A DNA stretch of 7,125 nucleotides from NCBI GenBank assembly GCA_013203015.1, contig JABMPO010000267.1, positions 1-7,125 of the forward strand, given 5' to 3'. Positions 1-6,732 of the stretch are shown here, piece by piece. The DNA is from Fidelibacterota bacterium (GTDB taxonomy: Bacteria > Fidelibacterota > Marinisomatia > Marinisomatales > TCS56). Below the pieces are notes generated by a model that searched no databases, was not told the origin of the DNA, and saw only the letters and a list, made by a program, of their open reading frames with translations. Numbering within the stretch: position 1 is the first letter of the stretch; the number at the start of each line of letters is the position of its first letter. The translations under genes were made by a program, and so were the position numbers.

Positions 1-4
1 GAAT

Positions 5-77
5 AGGAGTGTAGCTCAACTGGTAGAGCACCGGTCTCCAAAACCGGGGGTTGCGGGTTCGATTCCTGCCACTCCTG
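5..77 (+). tRNA. trnW: tRNA-Trp (anticodon CCA)
   Basis: A complete cloverleaf can be folded by eye. The 7-bp acceptor stem pairs 5-11 with 70-76. The D arm has stem 14-17/26-29 and a loop containing GG. The anticodon stem is 31-35/43-47, with the seven-base loop CTCCAAA at 36-42, giving anticodon CCA at 38-40, which reads UGG (Trp). The T arm has stem 53-57/65-69 (one G-T pair) and loop TTCGATT. The discriminator base is G77, the usual bacterial tRNA-Trp identity base. The next bases are CGA, so the 3' CCA is not encoded and must be added by CCA-adding enzyme. A tRNA-Trp directly before secE is a common bacterial arrangement, often with tuf further upstream, outside this window. Confidence 0.97.
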
Positions 78-100
78 CGAAATAAATAAAGCGTAAAACA

Positions 101-283
101 ATGCTGAAAAAAATTCAACAATTTCTATTAGACGTACAGTTTGAACTGAAGAAAGTATCTTGGCCGACCTGGGAAGAATTGCGTGGGTCAACTTTTATAG
201 TACTATCTTTATCGATAATTCTGGGCGCATTCCTTTTTGTGGTAGATATTGTTTTATCGCGCGTATTGACCATATTATTGTAA
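101..283 (+). CDS. secE: Preprotein translocase subunit SecE
   Basis: SecE is the small essential subunit of the SecYEG channel in the inner membrane; it clamps and stabilises SecY. The 60-residue product matches the short, single-membrane-span form found in most bacteria outside the gammaproteobacteria (E. coli SecE has three spans). An amphipathic N-terminal helix occupies about residues 1-14. The conserved cytoplasmic hinge ELKKVSWPTWEEL follows at 15-27, and one hydrophobic segment runs from about 32 to the end. The ATG at 101 is chosen because it leaves the usual N-terminal length. The 23 bases between the tRNA and this ATG are A-rich and contain no recognisable SD sequence, so initiation may depend on an unstructured A-rich leader. 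nusG follows after 2 bases, the classical secE-nusG pair. Confidence 0.96.
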   Translation: MLKKIQQFLLDVQFELKKVSWPTWEELRGSTFIVLSLSIILGAFLFVVDIVLSRVLTILL

Positions 284-285
284 TT

Positions 286-813
286 ATGGATTGGTATACA
301 CTACGCGCAATCTCTGGTAAGGAAAAAAAAATCCGCGATGCTTTGATTGTTGAAGCTGAGCGTGAAGGATTAGCTTTGGATATATCAGAGGTGTTAGTAC
401 CATCTGAAAATGTAGTTGAAATGCGCGATGGAAAGAAAAAAATAAGAAATAAGGTTTTCTTTCCCGGATATTTATTTATCAAGATGGAGTTAACCAACGA
501 AACTCGTTACCTGGTTGAGAATCTCAATGGAGTAATCAGCTTTGTTGGTCCACAGGGCGAACCGCAAACGTTGAAGCCCGAGGAAATAAATCGGATTCTT
601 GGTGAAGTAGAGGGGCTGGATGGCCGTGAAGTTATGGCACATCCATTCAAAGTTGGAGATGCAGTTAAAGTGGTTGATGGTCCTTTCAATGATTTCAAAG
701 GCTATGTCCAGGAAATCAATGTTGAGAAACAGAAAGTAAAGGTCACCGTCAGCATATTTGGTCGTCCAACTCCAATAGAATTGGACTTTTTACAAGTAGA
801 AATAGAAAAATAG
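286..813 (+). CDS. nusG: Transcription termination/antitermination factor NusG
   Basis: NusG binds the RNA polymerase clamp, modulates pausing, and links polymerase to Rho or to the ribosome through S10. The 175-residue protein has the two normal domains. The NGN domain spans about residues 1-110, starting WYTLRAISGKEKKI, with the conserved FFPGYLFIKM at 58-67 and FVGPQGEPQTL at 86-96. The C-terminal KOW domain spans about 120-175, with FKVGDAVKVVDGPF (121-134), FKGYVQEI (137-144) and SIFGRPTPIEL (156-166). The reading frame stays open upstream to an ATG at 160, but that extension is secE read out of frame and the conserved N-terminus begins at ATG 286. The start lies 2 bases after the secE stop with no SD, which suggests translational coupling to secE. 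An A9 run lies at 323-331. Confidence 0.97.
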   Translation: MDWYTLRAISGKEKKIRDALIVEAEREGLALDISEVLVPSENVVEMRDGKKKIRNKVFFPGYLFIKMELTNETRYLVENLNGVISFVGPQGEPQTLKPEEINRILGEVEGLDGREVMAHPFKVGDAVKVVDGPFNDFKGYVQEINVEKQKVKVTVSIFGRPTPIELDFLQVEIEK

Positions 814-822
814 TGTAGGAAT

Positions 823-1245
823 ATGGCCAAGAAAGTTATTACAATGATCAAGTTACAGATTCCTGCGGGTAAAGCAAACCCGGCTCCACCGATCGGTCCT
901 GCTTTGGGTCAGCATGGTGTGAATATTATGGAGTTTTGTAAAGCTTATAACGCAAAAACTCAAGACCAGGCAGGTATGATTATCCCGGTTGAAATCAATG
1001 TATATGCTGATCGGAGTTTTTCGTTTGTAACCAAAACTCCTCCCGCCTCGATACTTTTGATTAAGGCGGCCAAGATTGAAAAAGGATCCGCAATACCCAA
1101 TCGTGATAAAGTCGGCACTGTTACTCAGGAAGATATTCGCCAGATTGCCGAGTTGAAAATGCCGGATTTGAATGCTAATACTGTTGAACAGGCCATGAGA
1201 ATGATCGCCGGTACTGCTGTCAGCATGGGCATCACGGTTAAATAG
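823..1245 (+). CDS. rplK: 50S ribosomal protein L11
   Basis: L11 (uL11) sits at the base of the L7/L12 stalk on the GTPase-associated region of 23S rRNA and takes part in factor binding and the stringent response through RelA. At 140 residues it has the standard length. The N-terminal domain (about 1-70) carries the conserved proline-rich stretch KLQIPAGKANPAPPIGPALG (10-29), then GQHGVNIMEFCKAYN (29-43); the prolines at 20, 22, 23 and 26 form the thiostrepton/micrococcin-side surface. The rRNA-binding C-terminal domain (about 75-140) includes TKTPPAS at 70-76 and a glycine/methionine-rich end, AGTAVSMGITVK. AGGA at 817-820 is a possible SD, but it leaves only 2 bases before ATG 823, which is short. 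The gap to nusG is 9 bases, so the gene is probably cotranscribed. Confidence 0.98.
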   Translation: MAKKVITMIKLQIPAGKANPAPPIGPALGQHGVNIMEFCKAYNAKTQDQAGMIIPVEINVYADRSFSFVTKTPPASILLIKAAKIEKGSAIPNRDKVGTVTQEDIRQIAELKMPDLNANTVEQAMRMIAGTAVSMGITVK

Positions 1246-1253
1246 GTAAGTCC

Positions 1254-1943
1254 ATGAAAAAATCAAAAAATATTAAATCTATCACGGAAAAATTTGATAA
1301 ATCAATTGAATACGCGATTACTGATGCTGTTAAAATGGTAAAAGAATTTAAGTTCACCAAATTTGATGAATCAGTCGATTTAGCGATTAACCTTGGTGTT
1401 GATCCGCGCCATGCCGATCAAAATATCCGTGTGACCACATCACTTCCCCATGGAACCGGCAAAAAGGTTAAGGTGCTGGTGCTGACACGCGGACCACAGG
1501 AAAAAGCCGCTCTTGATGCCGGTGCCGACCATGTTGGTAATACCGAATATATCGAGAAGATAAAGAACGGCTGGGTGGATATGGATAAAGTAATTGCTAC
1601 CCCTGATATGATGTCGGAGCTTGGGCGCTTAGGTAAAATATTGGGTCCGAAAGGCCTAATGCCGAATCCTAAGAGTGGTACTGTAACCAACGATGTTGCG
1701 AGTGCTGTAAAAGAAGTTAAGTCTGGAAAGATTGAATTGCGCGTTGATAAAACTGGAATTATTCACTGTGTCTGTGGCAAAATTTCTTTTGAGGCCGAAG
1801 CGCTGGTTGAGAATTCAAAAATGATATTCAATACTATTGTCAAGGCCAGGCCTTCTGCTGTTAAAGGCACGTATATAAAACGATTAACAATTTCATCGAC
1901 CATGGGACCTGGTATACGTATAGATCAGGCAACAATGAGGTAA
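1254..1943 (+). CDS. rplA: 50S ribosomal protein L1
   Basis: L1 (uL1) binds 23S rRNA at the mobile L1 stalk, which helps deacylated tRNA leave the E site. In many bacteria it also represses its own mRNA. The 229-residue product matches the family length. Domain I is formed by the two ends (about 1-67 and 160-229), and domain II by the middle part. The L1 signature is clear: IATPDMMSELGRLGKILGPK at 114-133, followed by GLMPNPKSGTVT (134-145). VKSGKIELRVDKTGIIH (155-171) precedes a segment where most homologues have a small hydrophobic run before GK; here it reads HCVCGK, with Cys172 and Cys174. The conserved end TISSTMGPGIRID (212-224) is present. ATG 1254 lies 8 bases after the rplK stop, and the rplK stop region TAGGTAAG provides at best a weak SD. 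Confidence 0.98.
   Translation: MKKSKNIKSITEKFDKSIEYAITDAVKMVKEFKFTKFDESVDLAINLGVDPRHADQNIRVTTSLPHGTGKKVKVLVLTRGPQEKAALDAGADHVGNTEYIEKIKNGWVDMDKVIATPDMMSELGRLGKILGPKGLMPNPKSGTVTNDVASAVKEVKSGKIELRVDKTGIIHCVCGKISFEAEALVENSKMIFNTIVKARPSAVKGTYIKRLTISSTMGPGIRIDQATMR
1937..1940 (+). promoter_or_regulatory. Ribosome binding site of rplJ
   Basis: GAGG lies within the last codons of rplA, 9 bases before the rplJ ATG at 1950. The ribosome-loading site therefore overlaps the upstream coding sequence, which fits coupled translation of rplA and rplJ. Confidence 0.6.
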
Positions 1944-1949
1944 ATTCTG

Positions 1950-2465
1950 ATGCCGAACACAAAAAATATAGAAAAAGTAGCAGAATTATCAGAGAAATTC
2001 AACAAGGCCAATACAATTTATTTTACTGATTATCTCGGTTTAGATGTTACATCAATAACCGAACTCAGGAGTGAATTTTATAAATCTGATGTTGAATACC
2101 TGGTTGCGAAGAATACACTTATTAAACTCGCAGCTGAAACAAATAATTTCGTTGATATCAGTGAAGTATTGGCTGGCTCGACAGCAATGGCGATTACTTA
2201 TGAAGAGCCAACTTCAGCAGCAAAAATTTTGAAAAATTTTGTAAAAAAGCACAAACTACCTACTGTAAAAGGTGTTCTTTTTGAAGGTAGTTTACATGGC
2301 AGTGATGCATTAGAAAGAATGGCAAGTTTACCAACTCATGAGGAATCACTTTCCATGTTGTTAAGCGCGTTGCAGCAGCCAATGAGCAAGTTGGCTGCCA
2401 CATTAAACGCATCACTGGTCAATCTGGTAAACGTGCTCGATAGTTTAAAAGAACAAAAATCCTAA
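1950..2465 (+). CDS. rplJ: 50S ribosomal protein L10
   Basis: L10 (uL10) anchors the L7/L12 dimers to the 50S subunit and binds 23S rRNA beside L11. The 171-residue product has the family landmarks. These are the N-terminal rRNA-binding part, with FTDYLGLDVTSITELR at 25-40 and LVAKNTLIKLAA at 51-62; GSTAMAITYEEPTSAAKIL at 76-94; and FEGSLHGSDALERMASLPT at 111-129. The C-terminal helix that carries L7/L12 follows from about 130 to 171. From the LPT motif to the end there are 45 residues, about 8 more than in E. coli L10 (from memory), which suggests an extra L7/L12 dimer site. The gene starts 6 bases after the rplA stop and precedes its partner rplL. The 6-base gap leaves no separate space for the L10-L12-binding leader known from other bacteria. 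Confidence 0.98.
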   Translation: MPNTKNIEKVAELSEKFNKANTIYFTDYLGLDVTSITELRSEFYKSDVEYLVAKNTLIKLAAETNNFVDISEVLAGSTAMAITYEEPTSAAKILKNFVKKHKLPTVKGVLFEGSLHGSDALERMASLPTHEESLSMLLSALQQPMSKLAATLNASLVNLVNVLDSLKEQKS

Positions 2466-2479
2466 TTCACTTAAAGCAT

Positions 2480-2484
2480 AGGAG
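2480..2484 (+). promoter_or_regulatory. Ribosome binding site of rplL
   Basis: AGGAG ends 7 bases before ATG 2492, a near-ideal SD and spacing. It is among the strongest in the cluster, which suits the need to make several copies of L7/L12 per L10. Confidence 0.85.
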
Positions 2485-2491
2485 TTGAACA

Positions 2492-2875
2492 ATGTCTGAG
2501 ATCACAAAGGCAGACGTTTTAACATATCTGGAATCAGCAAACATGATGGAAATTGCTGATCTCGTTAAAGATATTGAAGATAAATTTGGTGTTACAGCAG
2601 CAGCGCCAGTAGCAATGGCAGCCGCCCCGGCCGCCGGTGGACAAGAAGCTGCAGCTGAAGAACAAACTGAATTTGACGTTATGTTAACTGCAATAGGTCA
2701 GCAAAAAATCAACGTTATCAAAGTTGTGCGTTCACTCACCAGCCTTGGTTTGAAAGAAGCTAAAGAACTGGTTGATAATGCACCGAAAGCTGTCAAAGAA
2801 GCTGTCAGTAAAGCTGAAGCTGAAGAAACCAAAACCAAACTTGAAGAAGCAGGCGCTACCGTTGAGCTTAAATAG
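2492..2875 (+). CDS. rplL: 50S ribosomal protein L7/L12
   Basis: L7/L12 (bL12) is the multi-copy stalk protein that recruits EF-Tu, EF-G, IF2 and release factors and stimulates their GTPase activity. The 127-residue acidic protein has the three standard parts. The N-terminal dimerisation and L10-binding helices are at about 1-33, ending DIEDKFGV. A flexible hinge rich in Ala, Gly, Pro and Glu follows at about 35-58. The globular C-terminal domain, about 59-127, contains TEFDVML, KINVIKVVRSLTSLGLKEAK (72-91) and the end KLEEAGATVELK (116-127). The conserved factor-binding face around VIKVVR and GLKEAKELVD is intact. The hinge codons make the DNA locally repetitive (GCAGC- and GCTGAAG-type units near 2598-2660 and 2785-2830), which reflects amino acid composition rather than a mobile repeat. 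It follows rplJ after 26 bases. Confidence 0.98.
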   Translation: MSEITKADVLTYLESANMMEIADLVKDIEDKFGVTAAAPVAMAAAPAAGGQEAAAEEQTEFDVMLTAIGQQKINVIKVVRSLTSLGLKEAKELVDNAPKAVKEAVSKAEAEETKTKLEEAGATVELK

Positions 2876-2937
2876 TCTGATTTATTTTGGTTTTAATCTA
2901 CTGTTTCACAATCATTAAATTGACATAGGAGGCTTGT
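2876..2937 (+). other. rplL-rpoB intergenic spacer
   Basis: This 62-base, AT-rich spacer is the largest gap in the cluster. In E. coli the equivalent region carries an attenuator and an RNase III site. Here I see only very weak pairing, such as CAAT (2910-2913) with ATTG (2919-2922), and no GC-rich hairpin or following T-run, so I cannot support a terminator or processing site. Its only clear element is the rpoB SD at its 3' end. Confidence 0.6.
2927..2932 (+). promoter_or_regulatory. Ribosome binding site of rpoB
   Basis: AGGAGG, a full match to the SD consensus, ends 5 bases before the TTG at 2938. It decides the rpoB start: no in-frame ATG lies close by, and the reading frame just downstream carries the expected RpoB N-terminus. 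A strong SD probably offsets the weaker TTG codon. Confidence 0.9.
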
Positions 2938-5900
2938 TTGCGAGCCACTATTAATCAGCGCACAAAACGGGTTTCGTTCTCACGAATCCCTTCAATTGTT
3001 GAAATTCCTGATTTGCTAGCTGTTCAAACAGGAGCATTTCAGGATTTCATTCAAGAACATGTTTTAGAAGACGAGCGTGATCTAATTGGGTTGCAGGATG
3101 TTTTTTCCAATGCCTTTCCCATTGAGGATCCTCATCGTAATTATGTTCTTGAATACAAAAGCTATCTATTGGGATTGCCAAAATACGATCCGGAAGAATG
3201 TATTGATCGCGGTGTAACTTATTCTGTGCCGTTAAAAGCACGGTTGATATTGCACATCACCGACGAAAGCAATAAAAACGAGTATGCTCAGAGCATTGAG
3301 CAAGAAGTCTATTTTGGAAATATTCCCAAAATGACCGAAAAAGGCACCTTTATTATTAACGGTGCCGAACGGGTAATAGTATCGCAGTTACAGCGTTCAC
3401 CGGGCGTATTTTTTGATGAGTCTATTCATCCCAACGGTACAAAATTGTTCCAGGCCAGAATTATACCTTTCCGTGGATCATGGGTCGATTTTACTACTGA
3501 TATTAATGATTGTCTGTTTGCAATCATTGATCGTCGTAGAAAATTCCCGGTAACTATATTATTACGGACTCTTGGATTCTCGACTAACGCCGACATTTTT
3601 CGCGCTTTTAAATGTATTACCAAAATTAAAACTAAAGGCGCGAAAGCCAAGAAATCTATCGGATCAACAATTACCGATGATATAGTAAATCTGCAAACTG
3701 GTGAAATTTACTTTGAAGGCGGTTCAATTCTGACAGAAGAAATGTTGAAAACACTTTCGGAAGCCGGAATAGCTGAAGTTGAAGTTGTCAACGGTGATAA
3801 GAATTTCACTGCCCAATTATTGTTGAATACGATTAAAAAAGATCCCACCGCCAATACTGAAGAAGCGCTCGGACTACTTTATAAATTGCTGCGGTCGGGC
3901 GATCCGCCTAACTTGGAAACAGCTCAGAAATTTATTGAGCGCATTTTCTTCAGCCCCAAGAAATATGATTTGGGGCAAGTGGGTCGTTACCGCCTTAATC
4001 AGCAGTTCGCCCTGAATGTATCAATCGATAATACAGTTCTTACAATTGATGATATCATCATGGTTATTACTTTCCTGATCGATATGCGTAAGGGGGAGCG
4101 TGGTACTGACGATATTGATCATTTGGGCAATCGTCGGGTTAAAACAATTGGTGAACAGCTGACCAATCAGTTCAGCGTTGCTCTCAGCCGCATGATGCGT
4201 ACAATCATGGAGCGCATGAATTTGCGTGAATCTGAGAGTATAACTCCGCAGGATTTGATTAATTCACGGGTTGTTACAACAGTTATAAACACTTTCTTTG
4301 GCACAAGTCAATTATCGCAATTTGGCGACCAAACAAATCCGCTGGCAGAAATCACGCATAAACGACGTATTTCTTCGTTGGGTCCGGGCGGACTAACGCG
4401 GGAGCGAGCCGGATTTGAGGTTCGTGACGTACACTATACTCACTATGGACGATTGTGTCCTATAGAAACGCCTGAAGGTCCCAACATTGGTTTGATCTCC
4501 TCGTTGGCGCTGCTTGGTAAAGTTAATAAACATGGTTTTATCGAGGCACCTTACAGAATTATCAAACGCAAGAATAATGAAGCCTTTGCAACTAAAGAAT
4601 TAAAATATCTTTCTGCTGATGATGAAGATCGCGTATTGATCGCACAATCCAATATTACCCTTGATAAAGACAACAATAATCGGCTTACTGATGAGCGTAT
4701 TCGTGCACGCATTAAGGGCGATTTCCCCATGGTTGAGCCAGATGAAATCAAATACATGGATGTCGCACCAAACCAGATCCTCAGTGTGGCTGCGGCTCTG
4801 ATTCCGTTTTTGGATCACGATGATGCCAACCGCGCGCTGATGGGTTCGAATATGCAGCGCCAGTCGGTTCCTTTGATGAGACCAAAAGCACCGATTGTTG
4901 GAACCGGCCTGGAAGGTAAGGTCGCCGTGGATTCCCGGACTTGTACCACAGCTCCGGAAGCGGGTGTAGTGCAATATGTCGATTCTGATAAAATCGTTCT
5001 TAAAACTGAAGTTGTACCTGATGACTTAACTTTGATTAAGGGTGAAAATCTGCTCACAATCAAGATGCAAAAGTATAAACGGACGAACCAGAACACTTGT
5101 CAGAATCAAAGACCGCTCGTTAAAGTTGGTCAAAAAATCAAAAAGGGACAAGTTGTAGCTGACGGTACCAGTACTGAGAATGGTGAGTTGGCACTTGGAT
5201 CTAATATAAAAGTAGCTTTCATGCCTTGGCGGGGTTACAATTTTGAGGACGCCATAGTTCTAAGCGAGCGTCTGGTAAAGGATGATATTTATACATCCAT
5301 TCATATCAATGAGATTGAATTGGAAGTGCGCGACACCAAACGGGGCGAGGAAGAATTAACGCCGGAAATACCGAACGTCAGCGAAGAAGCCACCAAAGAA
5401 TTGAATGAAGATGGAATCGTGCGAATCGGTGCTCAAATTAAAGAAGGCGATATCCTGATTGGAAAGGTGACTCCTAAGGGAGAAACCGATCCGACTCCGG
5501 AAGAAAAATTACTGCGCGCTATTTTTGGTGAAAAGGCTGGTGAAGTTAAAGATGCTTCGAAACGGGCCGATCCGGGTATTAAGGGCGTGGTTATCGATTC
5601 CAAATTGTTCCAGAAAAGTGATCGTAGTAATCGCGTAGAAGAACGTCGGATTATCGAAGGATTACAGAAAAAAGCCCGAGAAGAGAAAACGACCTTAAAA
5701 GCCGCCCGCGATGAAAAGTTGTTTAACTCGCTTGTAGGCCAAATCTCCAACGGAATTCGTGATATCAGTACCGGGCGTACACTGATTAAAAAATCTACCA
5801 AGTTGACTGCCAAAAGACTGAACAGTTTTGATCTCGAACGTTTTGCACTGGACGAATCCTGGGTGGAAGATCCCGCGGTCTGGAAGAAAATTCGTACTAT

Positions 5901-6720
5901 CTGGGGATCATATCGAAAATTATGGAAACAGATTGAAAATGTCCTGGAAAAGGAAGTCTTCAAACTGCGTGTTGGTGATGAACTTCAGCCCGGTATTCTT
6001 AAACTTGCCAAGGTTTTTGTCGCTAATAAACGAAAAATTCAGATTGGTGATAAAATGGCGGGACGCCATGGTAATAAAGGTGTTATTGCGACAATTGTAC
6101 CAGAGGAGGATATGCCATTCCTGGAAGATGGAACTCCAATTGATATCGTTCTGAATCCGCTCGGCGTACCCTCACGTATGAATCTCGGACAGCTTTATGA
6201 AACAATGCTTGGATGGGCTGGTGACTTGCTGGGGCTTAAATATATGACCGCAGCTTTCGATGGCGCCAAGCCGGAACAGGTTAAGGAAGAGCTGACTAAA
6301 GCTGGTTTAGCGACTTCCGGTAAAACTACTTTGATTGACGGCCGAACCGGAGAAGAATTTCTTCATCCGGTAACTGTAGGCCAGATTTATATGATGAAAC
6401 TCAACCACATGGTTGATGATAAAATGCATGCTCGTTCAACGGGACCCTACTCATTGATTACTCAACAGCCTCTGGGTGGAAAAGCTCAATTCGGCGGACA
6501 ACGGTTTGGAGAAATGGAATGCTGGGCACTGGAAGCATACGGTGCAGCTCATACCTTGCATGAAATTCTTACCGTCAAATCCGATGATGTGGATGGACGT
6601 TCAAAGGTCTATAATGCCATTGTCCGTGGTGAAGACCTTCCCGTTTTTGGAGTTCCTGAATCCTTCAATGTTCTTATTAAAGAATTGCAAGGATTGGGAT
6701 TAGATATTGAACTTGAATAA
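2938..6720 (+). CDS. rpoB: DNA-directed RNA polymerase subunit beta
   Basis: RpoB forms one side of the RNA polymerase active-site cleft and binds nucleotides and the RNA-DNA hybrid. The 1260-residue protein appears complete. The protrusion/lobe region occupies the N-terminal third. The fork and rifampicin region is at about 455-490, with Asp464, His474 and Ser479 equal to E. coli 516, 526 and 531 and Gly463 in place of Met515. CPIETPEGPNIGL follows at 507-519. NFEDA at 768-772 includes the acidic pair Glu770/Asp771 (E. coli 813/814). The flap lies at about 790-890, then an insertion of roughly 110 residues (about 895-1005). GDKMAGRHGNKG at 1037-1048 carries active-site Lys1039 and Lys1047 (E. 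coli 1065/1073). The C-terminal anchor PLGGKAQFGGQRFGEME starts at 1178. Translation begins at TTG behind a perfect SD. rpoC follows after 12 bases. Confidence 0.99.
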   Translation: MRATINQRTKRVSFSRIPSIVEIPDLLAVQTGAFQDFIQEHVLEDERDLIGLQDVFSNAFPIEDPHRNYVLEYKSYLLGLPKYDPEECIDRGVTYSVPLKARLILHITDESNKNEYAQSIEQEVYFGNIPKMTEKGTFIINGAERVIVSQLQRSPGVFFDESIHPNGTKLFQARIIPFRGSWVDFTTDINDCLFAIIDRRRKFPVTILLRTLGFSTNADIFRAFKCITKIKTKGAKAKKSIGSTITDDIVNLQTGEIYFEGGSILTEEMLKTLSEAGIAEVEVVNGDKNFTAQLLLNTIKKDPTANTEEALGLLYKLLRSGDPPNLETAQKFIERIFFSPKKYDLGQVGRYRLNQQFALNVSIDNTVLTIDDIIMVITFLIDMRKGERGTDDIDHLGNRRVKTIGEQLTNQFSVALSRMMRTIMERMNLRESESITPQDLINSRVVTTVINTFFGTSQLSQFGDQTNPLAEITHKRRISSLGPGGLTRERAGFEVRDVHYTHYGRLCPIETPEGPNIGLISSLALLGKVNKHGFIEAPYRIIKRKNNEAFATKELKYLSADDEDRVLIAQSNITLDKDNNNRLTDERIRARIKGDFPMVEPDEIKYMDVAPNQILSVAAALIPFLDHDDANRALMGSNMQRQSVPLMRPKAPIVGTGLEGKVAVDSRTCTTAPEAGVVQYVDSDKIVLKTEVVPDDLTLIKGENLLTIKMQKYKRTNQNTCQNQRPLVKVGQKIKKGQVVADGTSTENGELALGSNIKVAFMPWRGYNFEDAIVLSERLVKDDIYTSIHINEIELEVRDTKRGEEELTPEIPNVSEEATKELNEDGIVRIGAQIKEGDILIGKVTPKGETDPTPEEKLLRAIFGEKAGEVKDASKRADPGIKGVVIDSKLFQKSDRSNRVEERRIIEGLQKKAREEKTTLKAARDEKLFNSLVGQISNGIRDISTGRTLIKKSTKLTAKRLNSFDLERFALDESWVEDPAVWKKIRTIWGSYRKLWKQIENVLEKEVFKLRVGDELQPGILKLAKVFVANKRKIQIGDKMAGRHGNKGVIATIVPEEDMPFLEDGTPIDIVLNPLGVPSRMNLGQLYETMLGWAGDLLGLKYMTAAFDGAKPEQVKEELTKAGLATSGKTTLIDGRTGEEFLHPVTVGQIYMMKLNHMVDDKMHARSTGPYSLITQQPLGGKAQFGGQRFGEMECWALEAYGAAHTLHEILTVKSDDVDGRSKVYNAIVRGEDLPVFGVPESFNVLIKELQGLGLDIELE

Positions 6721-6721
6721 T

Positions 6722-6725
6722 GGAG
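6722..6725 (+). promoter_or_regulatory. Ribosome binding site of rpoC
   Basis: GGAG lies directly after the rpoB stop and ends 7 bases before TTG 6733. It supports that TTG as the rpoC start; the first in-frame ATG is 26 codons further on, inside conserved sequence. Confidence 0.85.
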
Positions 6726-6732
6726 CTTTAGT

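Noticed and set aside
160..285. Upstream ATG extending nusG by 42 codons
   Set aside because: The extension is secE read in another frame, and the conserved NusG N-terminus begins at ATG 286.
853..1266. Minus-strand open frame of 137 codons opposite rplK
   Set aside because: It lies opposite a highly conserved gene, has no recognisable domain and no SD evidence; its composition follows from rplK codons.
2598..2830. Short repeated units in rplL resembling a tandem repeat
   Set aside because: They encode the Ala/Glu-rich hinge and C-terminal helices normal for L7/L12; units are imperfect and in frame.
2876..2926. Terminator or attenuator between rplL and rpoB
   Set aside because: Only 4-bp AT-rich pairings are visible, with no GC-rich stem or T-run.
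2920..2954. TTGACA at 2920-2925 with TATTAA at 2949-2954 as a promoter for rpoB
   Set aside because: The spacing is 23 bases, too long for a standard promoter, and the -10-like box lies inside the coding sequence; in an AT-rich spacer the match is likely chance.
4551..5096. Overlapping minus-strand frames inside rpoB
   Set aside because: They overlap each other in different frames over conserved RpoB sequence and show no family features.
5433..5963. Minus-strand open frame of 176 codons inside rpoB
   Set aside because: Long antisense frames are expected opposite biased codon use; the product is Ser/Arg/Phe-rich with no family resemblance.
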